Origin: UBA6168 sp964423205
Lineage (GTDB): Bacteria; Bacteroidota; Bacteroidia; Chitinophagales; Saprospiraceae
Assembly: GCA_964423205.1 (NCBI GenBank)
Contig: CAYRDX010000003.1
Location: 1 to 64,000, forward strand
Length of the DNA: 64,000 nt
Reading direction: 5' to 3'
Below are positions 62,421-64,000 of this stretch, in pieces. The notes beneath the pieces are model-generated. The model was not told the origin of the DNA. It did not search any database and saw nothing but the letters and a program-made list of their open reading frames with translations. The translations under genes were made by a program, and so were the position numbers. The stretch's first letter is position 1. Every line of letters begins with the position of its first letter.

Positions 62421-64000
62421 CTACTCCATCATCACATTCACCACTGCGCTGTTCAGCCCTTTGGAAGATACCTCAACTTTTACAGCACCCTTTGTGAGGG
62501 TCTGACTCGGAGTCAGGCCCTCACTTGAAACGCCTGAAACCACCAACATAGCCTTCCCATAAAACAACTTCACCATATTGGCTTGAAAAGGATCTGTCGA
62601 TTGGGGATTTCCATTGCAGACACCGACAATTTTTCCGGAACCAGTTAGTTTAATTTCCACCTGATGGTCGGCAAGGGGGTAGAGATTGCCGTCCTTATCC
62701 ATGGCTTCTATCAGGATAAACGAAAGGTCTTTGCCATCCGCTTTTATGGTGCTCCGGTCAGCCGAGAGTTTCAGTTGGGTAGGTTGACCGGCAGTTTTCA
62801 TGATTTGCTGACCTATAATTTTTCCCTCTTTGTAAGCGACTGCCTTTAATTCCCCTGGTTCATATTTAACCTCTGTCCACATCAGTCGAAAGCGCTCCAC
62901 TGACTTTTCCGATTTTGGGTTTTTGCATTTTTTACCCAGCGATTTTCCATTCAGGAAAAGTTCTGCACAATCGCCGTTGGTATACACAAATACCGGCGTC
63001 ACCTGCCCTACCCTTTCTGGCCAGTTCCAGTGCGGCAGAATGTGCACTGTGGTTTCATCTGGCTTCCAGTAGCTTTTGTACAGGTAAAAACGGTCCTTAG
63101 GAATGCCACATAAATCAACGGCCCCGAAATAGGAACTTACGGATGACAGTTCTTCAGATAAGCCCATCTGTTTTAAAAAGAAATTGCTGTAGGGGGTCGG
63201 CTCACCGATATAATCGAAACCCGTCCATATAAATTCACCTGCGATGTAAGGCTCCTCCTGCTGCCACATAAAATCGTCGTCTGCAATTTCGGCCCAATCC
63301 GGCGCATTCAGGTCGTAGGAACTCACCTGAAGTGAATGGGTGAAATCAGTGGGTTTTTCCGGCAGCGGAAACTCGTAAAATCCCCGCGTACTCACCGTGG
63401 AAGCAGATTCGCTGATAATAACCGACTTATTGGGTTCCAGTTGACGGGCCAGCCAATAACGCCGGCCATAATTCCATGCATGTACATCGTAATAGTCAAA
63501 ATGCTTCAGGGCAGCACTTTTCAGATTATCGCAAACCAGTGTGATTGGCCTTGAAGGGTCGTATTTACGAACATAGTTCACCATGGTCTGTAAGCGCTGA
63601 AAACCATTGTTGATATTCCATTGTACATCTCCTATTTCGTTGCCTACACTCCACAGAAAGATGGAGGGATGATTGCGGTCGCGAGCTACGAAGTTGTAAA
63701 TGTTGCGCTGTGCAAAACTTTCAAAATCCGTAGTATCCACAATACCGGCCTTGTTATCGTATTTGTCAAAAACCTCGTTGAAAACCAGCAGGCCCATTTT
63801 ATCACAAAGCTCAAGTAATTCCGGGGCGGCTGTGTTATGACTGTTACGGACGGCATTTACACCCATATCCTTCATAATCTGCAACTGTCGCTCCATCGCC
63901 CTGACGTTGAATGCTGCACCCAGAGGACCAAGGTCGTGGTGAAGATTTACACCCTTAAGCTGTACCCTTCTGTCGTTCAGGTAAAAACCATGGTCTGCCG
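62421..64000 (-). CDS. Family 2 glycoside hydrolase (beta-galactosidase-like), N-terminus outside window
   Basis: The frame is open to the window edge, so about 526 C-terminal residues are visible. GVNLHHDLGPLGAA and AVRNSHNTAAPELLELCDKMG open the TIM barrel; the acid/base is the Glu in WSVGNEIGD and the nucleophile the Glu in YIAGEFIWTGFDYIGEP. Two or more beta-sandwich domains (DUF4982-like, then an Ig-like domain) follow. Probably periplasmic, cleaving beta-galactosides or beta-glucuronides from polysaccharides. Confidence 0.93.
   Translation of the reverse strand, partial: ADHGFYLNDRRVQLKGVNLHHDLGPLGAAFNVRAMERQLQIMKDMGVNAVRNSHNTAAPELLELCDKMGLLVFNEVFDKYDNKAGIVDTTDFESFAQRNIYNFVARDRNHPSIFLWSVGNEIGDVQWNINNGFQRLQTMVNYVRKYDPSRPITLVCDNLKSAALKHFDYYDVHAWNYGRRYWLARQLEPNKSVIISESASTVSTRGFYEFPLPEKPTDFTHSLQVSSYDLNAPDWAEIADDDFMWQQEEPYIAGEFIWTGFDYIGEPTPYSNFFLKQMGLSEELSSVSSYFGAVDLCGIPKDRFYLYKSYWKPDETTVHILPHWNWPERVGQVTPVFVYTNGDCAELFLNGKSLGKKCKNPKSEKSVERFRLMWTEVKYEPGELKAVAYKEGKIIGQQIMKTAGQPTQLKLSADRSTIKADGKDLSFILIEAMDKDGNLYPLADHQVEIKLTGSGKIVGVCNGNPQSTDPFQANMVKLFYGKAMLVVSGVSSEGLTPSQTLTKGAVKVEVSSKGLNSAVVNVMME

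Overview
The window is a chromosomal segment of a Bacteroidota bacterium. The evidence is a large secreted protein with a type IX secretion (T9SS) sorting domain, Bacteroidota-type promoters (TTTG, about 19 bases, TAnnTTTG), almost no Shine-Dalgarno sequences, the split F-ATPase operon atpB-E-F-H-A-G without atpD/atpC, and a DPTTWP-type helix-hairpin-helix (HhH) domain on ribosomal protein bS6. A Saprospiraceae/Chitinophagales-like lineage is a guess. I see no rRNA, tRNA or CRISPR array.

Layout. 1-10.3 kb: DUF1015 protein, thiolase, a four-helix-bundle gene inside an unusual repeat-bounded spacer, HD hydrolase, periplasmic tail-specific protease, Uup-type ABC-F ATPase, small heat-shock protein. 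10.8-19.0 kb: a 2245-residue metalloprotease with 22 PKD domains and a T9SS tail, a lipoprotein, and an M90-like protein that has lost its zinc motif. 19.0-24.7 kb: F1Fo ATP synthase operon on the minus strand with a clear promoter. 24.9-31.3 kb: aat and clpS (N-degron pathway), peroxiredoxin, DMT exporter, radical SAM protein, two glycosyltransferases, rbfA. 31.4-38.6 kb: lipoprotein pair, KtrB/KtrA-type potassium uptake, bS6-bS18-bL9 operon, RsmI-like methyltransferase. 38.6-47.3 kb: a MITE, a ComEA-like HhH protein, XRE regulator, ECF sigma factor, a DMT transporter fused to an ABM-like domain, sugar isomerase-like protein, DinB-like protein, a YeeE/YedE pair, an HGSNAT-like acyltransferase. 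47.3-49.9 kb: an AT-rich accessory stretch resembling integron gene cassettes without an integrase, holding a two-gene unit of unknown function and chrA. 49.9-60 kb: TrpB2, acetyltransferases, methyltransferase, serine hydrolase, SDR, tricorn-like protease. 60-64 kb: a MntA/HepT pair whose HepT has a nonsense codon, a DUF4143 ATPase behind a strong palindrome, and the C-terminal part of a GH2 glycosidase that runs off the window.

The core genes are housekeeping (energy, translation, proteolysis, ion balance). The unusual content lies between them: heptanucleotide arrays that begin at stop codons, foldback elements, two identical 160-bp MITEs, a three-copy 60-65 bp repeat, hairpin pairs and the attC-like cassette stretch. 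The best candidates for undescribed biology are the two-gene cassette at 47445-48264, the repeat-bounded four-helix-bundle unit at 2828-3643, the DMT-ABM fusion, and the alternating-cysteine PKD superrepeat.
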